A stretch of 64,000 nucleotides of DNA from Chromatiaceae bacterium (GTDB taxonomy: Bacteria; Pseudomonadota; Gammaproteobacteria; Chromatiales; Chromatiaceae): assembly GCA_024235415.1 (NCBI GenBank), contig JACKML010000008.1:1-64000 (forward strand). The letters run 5' to 3'. How positions within the stretch are numbered: the stretch's first letter is position 1; each line of letters begins with the position of its first letter. The position numbers and the translations under genes were made by a program. Shown here piece after piece: positions 1-11,313 of this stretch. The notes under the pieces are model-generated. The model did not search any database, had not been told where the DNA came from, and saw nothing but the letters and a program-made list of their open reading frames with translations.

Positions 1-382
1 TGGCCTGATAGTCAGAGCCGGTCTTGGTCGCGACTGTCGGCGGGTTCTGCATGATGCCGTTCCAGACCTCGACACAGGCATCAGCGTCGTCGATCGTCGC
101 ATTGTCGCCGGTACCGACCGGCCATCCGGCCGCGTTGGAGTCGACCTTTCCGTCACCGAAATTGGCCACGTCGGCCTGTGCAGCGTTGTGGCCGTTTGCG
201 ATCCACTGCGCACGGAACATCGCCACACCGGTACCGAAGCCGCCCGAGGCCCCATCGACCGCGGCTTCATGCGCCTGGGTTTGGACATTCATGAACCTCG
301 GCAAGGCGGTCGCCGCCAGAATCCCGAGAATAATAATCACCACGACCAACTCAACCAGGGTGAAGCCCGCTTGTTTCTTCAT
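1..382 (-). CDS. Type IV pilin-like prepilin (3' end beyond window)
   Basis: The start codon ATG is at 380-382 on the minus strand and the frame is open to the left edge, so only the first 127 residues are visible. The N-terminus is a class III prepilin signal: MKKQAG followed by FTLVELVVVIIILGILAA, with cleavage expected between G6 and F7, methylation of the new Phe, and Glu at position 5 of the mature protein. A hydrophobic helix follows and then a soluble part rich in Gly, Asp and Asn. This matches MSHA-type or type II secretion pseudopilins (GspG/GspH-like). The protein would be processed by PilD and assembled in the inner membrane. Which subclass it belongs to cannot be told from the fragment. 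Confidence 0.88.
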   Translation of the reverse strand, partial: MKKQAGFTLVELVVVIIILGILAATALPRFMNVQTQAHEAAVDGASGGFGTGVAMFRAQWIANGHNAAQADVANFGDGKVDSNAAGWPVGTGDNATIDDADACVEVWNGIMQNPPTVATKTGSDYQA

Positions 383-544
383 TGTGTAACGCCTCCGTCT
401 CCCGTCGCCAACCGGTATGGGCCATCGCCCTGACGGGGGAGACCACACGTGTTCAGGAGACATAGCGACGGCGACCGCGGAATCTTTAGAGTCCCCGTTG
501 GAGAAGGCCAGGATGGGCGCAAACCGACACCGGTTGACGCTGTT

Positions 545-577
545 CCCTCACCCCACCCCTCTCCCGGGGGGAGAGGG
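545..577. repeat. REP-like palindromic repeat, copy 1
   Basis: Palindrome with arms CCCTCTCCC/GGGAGAGGG-like around a short centre, followed (read on the minus strand) by the tail GGTGGGGTGAGGG. The same core and tail occur at 31736-31769, and a degenerate copy lies at 44714-44745. This copy overlaps the 3' end of tilS and supplies its last codons and stop. Read on the minus strand, the TGA of the repeat is the tilS stop codon. Confidence 0.8.
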
Positions 578-1948
578 AGACCAATCGGTCGCGGAGGACT
601 CGGACAGCCATTCGATGACCCATCCCGATTCGCCAGGGGGCGCGGCGAAAGGCTCACAGGTGCAGCAGTTGGCGATGCCCGCAAGTTCACCATCGATCAG
701 GAGCAGCGGCACACAATCGCGCAACCACGGCGGAATGCCACATTCCTGTGCCAGGGCCTTGAACGACCGGCTGCCGATACGACCGACAGGCCTGCAACGC
801 AGACCTGCGTGGCGAAATCCCAGCTGCACCCGGCCACGCGCCCAACGCTGCTGGTCGATGCCGCCAGGCGCAAGCCGGCGTCGGACCAGGCCGAGGCCCG
901 GGCCCGGTTCGATCGCCTCACCGTCCCAGTCGAACGGGTTTTCGGGCGGCGCGCACACATCCTCCGGCACCAGCCACACTTCTTCACGGTAGCGGCGCAG
1001 TGTCATGCCGTGCCACGCGATGCACACCTGTGCATCGGCGCGCGCCGAGCACAGCTGCGACAGCGCCTCGTCCAGGCGGGCCGCCGGCAGCGGCGCCGCG
1101 CCAAGGCCGCGCAACCACAGTCGCAGGAGATTTCGCGCCCTGGCTTCGGGCAGATCGCGCAGCCGCGCAACCGGCAACCTGCCAGGTGCGGTCCGGGAGG
1201 CATGATCCAGGTCGAGTGCTGCCTGGTGCCGAATCATTGCCGCGGCATCCGCGCAATGCGCGGCACTGCGGACAAGGTTTTGGGCCGCCCCCGGCCAGCG
1301 CGCGACCAGCGCCGGCATCACCTGGTGCCGCAGGTAGTTGCGATCGGCGGCAGTGCCGGCATTGCTCGGGTCGTCGACCCACCGCAGTTGATGCGTGACG
1401 GCCCACTCGTGGATCGCCGCGCGGCTCCACGCCAGCAGGGGCCGGGCATGCCAGCCCCCCGACCACTCGCGAACCATCGGCATCGCCGCCAGGCCCTCGA
1501 CGCCGGCGCCACGCAACAGTTGCAGTAACAGGGTCTCGGCCTGGTCGTCGCGGTGATGGGCTGTCAGCAGCATCCCATCGGCACCGATCGTGTCGGCCAA
1601 TGCGGCGTAGCGCGCAATGCGTGCGGCGGCCTCCGGGCTCTCACCCGGTCGGTGCGCCGCATCGACCTTGATCGAGATGAGCGGGACCCCAAGGCGCCGA
1701 CATTCACTGTGGCAGTGCTGCGCCCATGCGGCAGACTGTGGCTGCAGTCGATGATCGACGTGGATGACAGACAGGGGCGCGAGCAGCTTCTCTCGAACGG
1801 CAACCAGAAGATTCAGCAGCACACTGGAATCGAGGCCGCCACTGAACGCAACCCAATAGCGTCCGGGAATCGGCAGGTGGTCGTTCAGGCGCCCGAGCAG
1901 GTGGTCGGGCGCGAGTGACTGCGTCGAAGTCTTAACGCGCGACGACAC
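548..1948 (-). CDS. tilS: tRNA(Ile)-lysidine synthetase TilS with REP-derived C-terminal tail
   Basis: ATP-dependent enzyme that converts C34 of the CAU-anticodon tRNA-Ile to lysidine. The N-type ATP pyrophosphatase P-loop SGGLDSS is at residues 36-42, followed by the usual TAHHRDDQAETLLL segment, a linker region and a C-terminal TilS domain. At 466 residues it is somewhat longer than the E. coli enzyme (about 430). The last dozen residues, ending SPSPPGRGVG, are encoded by the REP-like repeat at 545-577, which also provides the TGA stop. The start overlaps the 3' end of accA by 17 bases, so translation is probably coupled. Confidence 0.95.
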   Translation of the reverse strand: MSSRVKTSTQSLAPDHLLGRLNDHLPIPGRYWVAFSGGLDSSVLLNLLVAVREKLLAPLSVIHVDHRLQPQSAAWAQHCHSECRRLGVPLISIKVDAAHRPGESPEAAARIARYAALADTIGADGMLLTAHHRDDQAETLLLQLLRGAGVEGLAAMPMVREWSGGWHARPLLAWSRAAIHEWAVTHQLRWVDDPSNAGTAADRNYLRHQVMPALVARWPGAAQNLVRSAAHCADAAAMIRHQAALDLDHASRTAPGRLPVARLRDLPEARARNLLRLWLRGLGAAPLPAARLDEALSQLCSARADAQVCIAWHGMTLRRYREEVWLVPEDVCAPPENPFDWDGEAIEPGPGLGLVRRRLAPGGIDQQRWARGRVQLGFRHAGLRCRPVGRIGSRSFKALAQECGIPPWLRDCVPLLLIDGELAGIANCCTCEPFAAPPGESGWVIEWLSESSATDWSPSPPGRGVG

Positions 1949-2888
1949 CGTAGGTCATCAGGCGCTCATATCGTTGTTCCAGCAGGTGATCGATTGCCAC
2001 CTCGCGGACAGTGTCCAAGGCGCCCAACAGCGCCTTTTTCAGATTGCGCGCCACAGCATCGGGGTCACGATGACCACCGCCCAGGGGTTCGGGCACGATG
2101 TCGTCGATCAGCTTGAATTCCTTGAGGTGCTTCGAGGTGATCGCCATCGCCTCGGCGGCCAGTGGCGCCTTCTCCGCGTCTTTCCACAGGATCGACGCAC
2201 AGCCTTCCGGAGAGATCACAGAGTAGGTGCTGTACTGCATCATCAGCACGCGGTCGGCAACACCGATCGCCAGCGCACCACCGGAACCGCCCTCGCCGAT
2301 CACTGTGGCGATGATCGGCGTGCGCAGCCCGGCCATCTCAAACAGGTTGCGCGCGATCGCCTCGCTCTGCCCGCGTTCTTCAGCGCCGACACCCGGATAG
2401 GCGCCCGGAGTATCGATAAACGTCAACACCGGGAGACCGAAACGCTCGGCCATTTTCATCAGCCGCAGCGCCTTGCGGTAACCCTCCGGGCGCGGCATCC
2501 CGAAATTGCGCAGGATCTTTTCCTTGGTGTCGCGGCCCTTCTGGTGACCGATCAGCATCACCGGACGTCCCTGGATGCGTCCGAGACCTCCGACGATCGC
2601 CTTGTCGTCCGCATAGGCGCGGTCACCGTGGAGTTCCTCGAAATCGTCAACGATACGTGACACATAATCGAAGGTGTAAGGGCGCAGAGGATGACGCGCG
2701 AGCTGCGAGATCTGCCACGGCGTGAGATTGGAAAAGATCGATTCGGTCAGCGAACGGCTCTTGCCCTCCAGGCGCTCGATTTCTTCCTGGATATTGATCT
2801 CGTTGTCGTTGCCGACGAGGCGAAGCTCCTCGATCTTCGCCTGTAGTTCGGCGATCGGTTGCTCGAATTCGAGAAAATCAAGATTCAT
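1932..2888 (-). CDS. accA: Acetyl-CoA carboxylase carboxyltransferase subunit alpha
   Basis: Alpha subunit of the carboxyltransferase half of acetyl-CoA carboxylase, which with AccD moves CO2 from biotinylated AccB to acetyl-CoA to give malonyl-CoA for fatty acid synthesis. The start is ATG at 2886-2888 (MNLDFLEFEQPIAEL), giving 318 residues, the usual length; the frame can be opened further upstream but the added residues do not look like the family. The crotonase-fold glycine-rich core is visible (GTPGAYPGVGAEERGQSEAIA and GEGGSGGALAIGVAD). It follows dnaE by 92 bases and overlaps tilS, as in many gammaproteobacteria. Confidence 0.97.
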   Translation of the reverse strand: MNLDFLEFEQPIAELQAKIEELRLVGNDNEINIQEEIERLEGKSRSLTESIFSNLTPWQISQLARHPLRPYTFDYVSRIVDDFEELHGDRAYADDKAIVGGLGRIQGRPVMLIGHQKGRDTKEKILRNFGMPRPEGYRKALRLMKMAERFGLPVLTFIDTPGAYPGVGAEERGQSEAIARNLFEMAGLRTPIIATVIGEGGSGGALAIGVADRVLMMQYSTYSVISPEGCASILWKDAEKAPLAAEAMAITSKHLKEFKLIDDIVPEPLGGGHRDPDAVARNLKKALLGALDTVREVAIDHLLEQRYERLMTYGVVAR

Positions 2889-2980
2889 TTTTCTGTATCT
2901 GCGACCACTGTAACTTTGCAATCATACCGCAAGGCGCCGGCCCGAAGCGCCTCCCCGCGCGCACTCGCCCGGTGCTACGC

Positions 2981-6547
<3,567 letters not shown>

Positions 6548-6610
6548 GGCGTCGGGCGGTGTCACTCGGGGAGGGAATACGGTAAGCAGAATACCCTGCC
6601 CGACTGTCGA

Positions 6611-6690
6611 CCGCCACTTGGCGGGAAGCGGCAGTCCCCTGTCGTCGTCAGGCGCCATTCGGGACTACCCGCGGGATCGCCAAGTGGCGA
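6611..6690. repeat. Pair of inverted palindromes between dnaE and rnhB
   Basis: The 11-mer GCCACTTGGCG (6613-6623) recurs exactly inverted as CGCCAAGTGGC (6678-6688). Each is also a local palindrome (CCGCCACTTGGCGG and TCGCCAAGTGGCGA). The second is followed on the plus strand by six A. The two could form separate small hairpins or one long stem around a 54-base loop. In the minus (coding) direction no T-run follows a stem, so this is not a classical terminator. The rest of the 168-base gap shows nothing else recognisable. Confidence 0.55.
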
Positions 6691-6715
6691 AAAAACCGCC
6701 GGAAAAAGGCTTATC

Positions 6716-7285
6716 TCAGTCGATCAGGCGACGAACTGGTGCAAAGGAGCGGCGGTGGATCGGCGTCACACCGAGCCTCTGCAGGGCCTCCATGTGCGCC
6801 TTGGTCGGATAGCCCTTGTGCTGCGCGAGACCGTACCCCGGATAGGCGCTATCGAGCACCAGCATCTCACGGTCGCGGCTGACCTTGGCGATGATCGACG
6901 CCGCCGAGATACAGGGCTCACTGGCATCGCCGCCCACGATCGCACGTGCCGGACAGTCGAGGCGCGGCAGTTGATTGCCGTCAACCAGCGCCTGTCGCGG
7001 GGCGATACCGAGCGCGGCCACGGCGCGCTGCATCGCCAACAGGCTCGCCTGCAGGATGTTGATCTCATCGATCTCCTCGACCTCGGCGCGCCCCAGCGCC
7101 CAGCACAACGCAAGATCGGTGATTTCGTCGAACAGGGACTCGCGGCGTCTTTCCGAAAGCCTCTTCGAGTCATCGAGCCCGGCGATCGGCCGGTCTGGAT
7201 TGAGGATCACCGCCGCCGCGACCACTGGCCCGGCCAATGGTCCGCGTCCTACCTCGTCCACGCCGCACACCAGCCGTTCAGACAA
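6716..7285 (-). CDS. rnhB: Ribonuclease HII
   Basis: Endonuclease that cuts RNA in RNA-DNA hybrids and removes misincorporated ribonucleotides. The signature CGVDEVGRGPLAGPVVAAAV contains the first catalytic Asp-Glu pair, and DSKRLSERRR and the Asp in the VDGNQ segment follow the family pattern. No ATG lies just upstream of this core. The best start is TTG at 7283-7285 (LSERLVCGVDEVG), preceded by a G-rich stretch that can serve as a ribosome binding site; GTG at 7268-7270 is an alternative. The gene overlaps the end of lpxB by eight bases. About 189 residues, typical for the family. Confidence 0.93.
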   Translation of the reverse strand: MSERLVCGVDEVGRGPLAGPVVAAAVILNPDRPIAGLDDSKRLSERRRESLFDEITDLALCWALGRAEVEEIDEINILQASLLAMQRAVAALGIAPRQALVDGNQLPRLDCPARAIVGGDASEPCISAASIIAKVSRDREMLVLDSAYPGYGLAQHKGYPTKAHMEALQRLGVTPIHRRSFAPVRRLID

Positions 7286-8438
7286 GACCCCGCCCCCGCA
7301 GCAACTCGACCACGGCACGTGCCGCTTCACGATTGGTATCCATGCGCAGTTGCTCGTGGATCTCGCGGTAACGGGTGGCGATGCGCTCGCGCAGTCCGGC
7401 GTCCTGAAAGAACGCCAGCAATGGCGGCAACAGGTGTCGCGCTTCACAATCGCCCTGGATCAACTCGGGCGCCAGACGCTCATCGGCCAGCAGATTGGCC
7501 ATCGCAACGTGCCTGACCTTGACCAGTCCCAACACGCGCGCCACCCAATAGGTCGCTGCCTGTACCTTGTAGCCGACCACCATCGGACGCTTGCTCAGCA
7601 GGCCCTCGAGCGTAGCCGTCCCCGAGGCCGTCAACACCACGTCGGCAGCGGCCAGCGCGGTCCGACTTGCGTTGATTGCCACGCGCACCGGCAGTTGGGG
7701 GGCGATCGCGTGCAGCTCCTGATCGAAAATGGCCCGGGTCGTCTCGTTGACCAGCGGCACCACAACCTGCAGATCAGTTAACTGCCGGCGCAGCGCAACC
7801 GCCGTCTCGATGAACGGCCGGGCGAGGCGGCCAACCTCGCCGCGCCGGCTCCCCGGCAGCACTGCCAGCACCGGGCCACGCGGATCGAGACCGAGTTCAC
7901 GGCGCGCCGATGCGCTATCCGGCTGCAACGGCATGTCACAGGCCAGCGGGTGTCCGACATAGTGCGATGGCACCTGATAGCGGTCGAGAAACTCGGCCTC
8001 GAACGGGAAGATGGTCAGTAGCAGATCCACTGCCCGGCGAATCTTGCGCACGCGACGCGTCCGCCAGGCCCAGACCGTCGGGCTGACATAGTGCACCGTG
8101 GGAATACCGGCGGCACGCAGGCGGCACTCGACACCGAGGTTGAAATCAGGCGCATCGACACCGATGAATGCCGCCGGAGGGGTGTCGCGCCAACGTTGCA
8201 GCAGACCCGCGCGCAGGCGCAACAGACGTGGCAGGTGCTGAATGACCTCGAACAGGCCCATGACCGACAGGCTGTCCATTGACGCCCATTCGTCGATGCC
8301 GCTTTCGTTCATCAGCGGACCGGCGACACCCTCGAACTGTACAGACGGCAACAACTCGCGCAGTGCATCCATCAGCCCTGCGGCAAGCAGATCACCCGAA
8401 GGCTCTGCGGCGACGATGCCGATGCGCAGCTGCTGCAC
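7278..8438 (-). CDS. lpxB: Lipid-A-disaccharide synthase
   Basis: Glycosyltransferase (GT19) that joins UDP-2,3-diacylglucosamine and lipid X into the tetraacyldisaccharide of lipid A, at the cytoplasmic face of the inner membrane. The N-terminus has the family motif AAEPSGDLLAAGLM, and the middle has GVDAPDFNLGVE, YVSPTVWAWR and LPGSRRGEV, all characteristic. At 386 residues it is full length. It sits between lpxA (11 bases upstream) and rnhB (overlap), the standard lipid A cluster order. Confidence 0.97.
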   Translation of the reverse strand: MQQLRIGIVAAEPSGDLLAAGLMDALRELLPSVQFEGVAGPLMNESGIDEWASMDSLSVMGLFEVIQHLPRLLRLRAGLLQRWRDTPPAAFIGVDAPDFNLGVECRLRAAGIPTVHYVSPTVWAWRTRRVRKIRRAVDLLLTIFPFEAEFLDRYQVPSHYVGHPLACDMPLQPDSASARRELGLDPRGPVLAVLPGSRRGEVGRLARPFIETAVALRRQLTDLQVVVPLVNETTRAIFDQELHAIAPQLPVRVAINASRTALAAADVVLTASGTATLEGLLSKRPMVVGYKVQAATYWVARVLGLVKVRHVAMANLLADERLAPELIQGDCEARHLLPPLLAFFQDAGLRERIATRYREIHEQLRMDTNREAARAVVELLRGRGLV

Positions 8439-8449
8439 GCGAGACTCCC

Positions 8450-9220
8450 TCAGCGCACGATACTGCGTTCGCTGACGGCCAGAAAATCTGCCAACACGCG
8501 CAACGCGTCATTCCCCGCCGCCATAGCGGTAATCTGCTCACGTGCCGCCGCCAGCGGCAGTTCTGAGGTATAGAGCGTCTTGTAGGCACGCTTGATCGTG
8601 GCAATCTGCTCAGCGGTGAAGCCGCGTCGCTGCAACCCCTCGCTGTTGATGCCGTGCGGTCGCGCCGGGTGACCTGCGGCCATGACGTATGGCGGGACGT
8701 CCTTGCTGATCACGCTGCCCATTCCGGTAAAGCAGTGCTGACCGATACGGCAGAACTGGTGCACGATGCTGAAACCACCGAGTATTGCCCAATCGCCGAC
8801 GTGGACATGCCCGCCCAGCGAGGCCGCGTTGGCGAGGATCGCGTGATCCCCTATGCGGCAATCGTGGGCCACATGCGTATAAGCCATCAGGAGGTTGTCA
8901 CTGCCAATGCAGGTGCACGACTGATCCTGCACGGTGCCGCGATGAACAGTGGTGAACTCGCGGATCGTGTTGCGATCGCCGATCTCTAGGTAGGTCTGCT
9001 CCCCCGCGTACTTTTTGTCCTGCGGGTCCTCTCCCACCGAGGCGAACTGGAAAATCCGGTTGTCGCGCCCGATGCTGCACGGGCCGCGAATCACCGCGTG
9101 CGGGCCGACCGTGGTTCCTTTGGCTATCTTCACCCCGGCACCGACGATCGTGAACGGTCCGATGGATACGCCCTCGTCGATTTCCGCAGCCGGATCGATG
9201 ACCGCACGTGGGTCGATCAC
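8450..9220 (-). CDS. lpxA: UDP-N-acetylglucosamine acyltransferase LpxA
   Basis: First enzyme of lipid A synthesis; transfers 3-hydroxyacyl from ACP to UDP-GlcNAc. The start is GTG at 9218-9220 (encoding VIDPRAVIDPAAEID), two bases after the fabZ stop. This gives 256 residues, matching the family; the longer open frame upstream overlaps fabZ and is not family-like. Hexapeptide repeats of a left-handed beta helix run through the first two thirds (for example IGPFTIVGAGVKIA), with the catalytic His in AYTHVAHDC and a C-terminal helical domain. Confidence 0.96.
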   Translation of the reverse strand: MIDPRAVIDPAAEIDEGVSIGPFTIVGAGVKIAKGTTVGPHAVIRGPCSIGRDNRIFQFASVGEDPQDKKYAGEQTYLEIGDRNTIREFTTVHRGTVQDQSCTCIGSDNLLMAYTHVAHDCRIGDHAILANAASLGGHVHVGDWAILGGFSIVHQFCRIGQHCFTGMGSVISKDVPPYVMAAGHPARPHGINSEGLQRRGFTAEQIATIKRAYKTLYTSELPLAAAREQITAMAAGNDALRVLADFLAVSERSIVR

Positions 9221-9222
9221 GT

Positions 9223-9651
9223 TCAGAGATTCCGTGCAGTACACATGATCTCGGCAGAGGCGACCGCGCTGCCATCCACCTTGGCCTCGGCTGCAAAAAC
9301 CCATATGTCGCGTCGGTGCTTGAGCACCTCGACCTCGAACACGAGCTGGTCACCGGGCACGACCGGACGCTTGAAGCGGGCCTTGTCCACTCCGACCAGA
9401 TAATAGATCGCCTCTTTCGGGACGTCCGCGCTCTCCATCGCCAGGAGGCCTGTCGCCTGCGCCATGGCCTCGATCAGCAGGACCCCGGGCATCACCGGCT
9501 TGCTGGGGAAATGTCCCTGAAAAAACGGCTCGTTGATGGTTACGTTCTTGATCGCCACCAGACGCTTGCCCGGCTCGACTTCGATAACCCGATCCACCAG
9601 CAGGAACGGATACCGGTGCGGCAGCAGGCTTTGAATTTGCTGAATATCCAT
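9223..9651 (-). CDS. fabZ: 3-hydroxyacyl-ACP dehydratase FabZ
   Basis: Dehydrates 3-hydroxyacyl-ACP in fatty acid elongation. The hot-dog fold core has LLPHRYPFLLVDRV, the catalytic His in GHFPSKPVMPGVLLIEAMAQA and the Glu in the same segment. Start taken as ATG 9649-9651 (MDIQQIQSLL, 142 residues). An in-frame GTG seven codons upstream (9670-9672) is possible because a GGAGG lies between the two, rather far from the ATG. It lies between lpxD and lpxA, so fatty acid and lipid A synthesis are expressed together. Confidence 0.96.
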   Translation of the reverse strand: MDIQQIQSLLPHRYPFLLVDRVIEVEPGKRLVAIKNVTINEPFFQGHFPSKPVMPGVLLIEAMAQATGLLAMESADVPKEAIYYLVGVDKARFKRPVVPGDQLVFEVEVLKHRRDIWVFAAEAKVDGSAVASAEIMCTARNL

Positions 9652-9720
9652 GGCGTCTAACGCAACCTCCACAAAGTTTGATCTTCACTTCTTTCTGTTA
9701 TGCAGGCGAAGCCGCCCGAA

Positions 9721-10764
9721 TCAATCGCATCCATCGTCATGCTGCCGCAATACCGCCAGCTCCTGCTCCAGCGCCTTGACCCGCCGCACCATATCATCCA
9801 GTTGGCGCAAACGCGCGAAGTTCTTCAGCCACACGGCGTGCTCCATCGCCGGCACGGTTCCGGTGTACACCCCAGGTTTCGATATCGACCGGGTCACCGA
9901 TGAAACTCCCGAGACATGGACATGATCGGTCAACTCGACGTGACCGGTAATCCCCGCCCCACCGGCAATGGTGCAATAGGCACCGACACGCGACGAGCCG
10001 GCGATCGCCGCACATCCGGCAATCGCCGTATGCCGACCGACCTGTACGTTGTGCGCGACATGCACCTGGCTGTCGATCTTCACGCCTGCAGCGATCTCGG
10101 TATTGGCGATCGCACCGCGGTCAATCGACGAACACGAGCCCACTTCCACGTCGTCGCCCAACACTGCACGACCGATCTGCGGGATCTTCACCCAGGCGCC
10201 TTCGTCGTTCGCCAGGCCAAAACCGTCGCTGCCGATCACCGCGCCCGGGTGTATCAGGCAACGTTCGCCAAGTCGCGTGTCGCTGCACAGCGTGACCGCG
10301 GCCACCAGGCGCGAACCGGCACCGATGTGCACGTTGTCGAGTACCACGCAGCCGGGGCCAAGGATGACACCATCTTCGATCACGGTACCGGGACCGACGT
10401 AGCAGTTCGCGGCGATCACCGCGCTGGCCGCCACGTGCGCCTGCAAGTCGACAACGGCAGTCGAGTGAATGCCGGGTGTGGGTTCGGCAGGTGGATAGAG
10501 GTAATTCATGGCCCGTGCATGGGCCAGGTACGGGTTATCCGCGACCAGGCAATCCACAGGGCAATCGCTGACATCAGCCGGCGCAAGGATCACCGCAGAT
10601 GCCCGCGTGGTCTTCAATAACGATTTGTACCGGCGATTGGCGAGAAAACTGACGGCACCTTCGTCAGCATCCTGCAAAGTGGCCACCCGATCGACCAATC
10701 GGTCGGGGTCTCCACGCAGTTGCGCCTGCGTCACCTCGGCCAGTTCTCGCAACGTCAGCCGCAC
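9721..10764 (-). CDS. lpxD: UDP-3-O-(3-hydroxyacyl)glucosamine N-acyltransferase
   Basis: Third step of lipid A synthesis: N-acylation of UDP-3-O-acylglucosamine from acyl-ACP. At 347 residues it has the N-terminal uridine-binding domain (about 1-100, with FLANRRYKSLL), then a long run of hexapeptide repeats (about 105-310). The catalytic His region SQVHVAHNVQVGRHTAIAG is visible, followed by a C-terminal helix that reads as a short coiled coil. Between skp (13 bases) and fabZ (69 bases) on the same strand. Confidence 0.97.
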   Translation of the reverse strand: MRLTLRELAEVTQAQLRGDPDRLVDRVATLQDADEGAVSFLANRRYKSLLKTTRASAVILAPADVSDCPVDCLVADNPYLAHARAMNYLYPPAEPTPGIHSTAVVDLQAHVAASAVIAANCYVGPGTVIEDGVILGPGCVVLDNVHIGAGSRLVAAVTLCSDTRLGERCLIHPGAVIGSDGFGLANDEGAWVKIPQIGRAVLGDDVEVGSCSSIDRGAIANTEIAAGVKIDSQVHVAHNVQVGRHTAIAGCAAIAGSSRVGAYCTIAGGAGITGHVELTDHVHVSGVSSVTRSISKPGVYTGTVPAMEHAVWLKNFARLRQLDDMVRRVKALEQELAVLRQHDDGCD

Positions 10765-10777
10765 CGGATCCTCCCGA

Positions 10778-11296
10778 TCACTTGGCGGCCTGGTCGAGCT
10801 CGCGCATTCGCTTCAACACCTTGTCGGTGATATTGGCGCGATCCGAGGCCCAGGTCACACCGCTCTCCAACACGATATCCAGGCTCTCCGTCTTGGCAAC
10901 TTCGGCTATCACTTCCGACAGCACGCGACGCAGCCGGTCCATCTCTTCGCTGAGGCGCAGGCGTCGATCACTTTCCAACTCCTCCTTCGCGTTTTCCAGG
11001 CGCAGCGTGCGCGAACGGATGTCACGCTGCAGGCTCTTGGCTTCCGCATCGCTTATCTTGTCGCGGTCGCGCAGCAACTTCTCTTCCAGCTGAGCGATCT
11101 GCTCCTGCTGTGCGACTGTTTTGGTTTCACGTGCAACGAACTCCGCGCGGATCTTCTCACGCACCTTCGCCACCTGCGGCGCCTCGGTTTGCAATCGCAC
11201 CGCGTTGACTACCGCCACGGTGACTTCCGCTGCATTGGGCGCCGTCTGCAGCAGGCAGAGGGCAGTCACCATCACCCAAAACCATTGCTTGTTCAT
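10778..11296 (-). CDS. skp: Periplasmic chaperone Skp (OmpH family)
   Basis: Holdase that keeps unfolded outer membrane proteins soluble in the periplasm on their way to the BAM complex. A signal peptide (MNKQWFWVMVTALCLLQTAPNAA) precedes a beta strand core and a long charged coiled coil (about residues 45-130), the tentacles of the Skp trimer. The second of two close ATGs (11294-11296) is preferred because GAGGT lies six bases upstream; the first ATG at 11302 adds two residues. It directly follows bamA (17 bases after its stop), the usual order. Confidence 0.93.
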   Translation of the reverse strand: MNKQWFWVMVTALCLLQTAPNAAEVTVAVVNAVRLQTEAPQVAKVREKIRAEFVARETKTVAQQEQIAQLEEKLLRDRDKISDAEAKSLQRDIRSRTLRLENAKEELESDRRLRLSEEMDRLRRVLSEVIAEVAKTESLDIVLESGVTWASDRANITDKVLKRMRELDQAAK

Positions 11297-11313
11297 CGTC
11301 ATACCTCGCGGTT

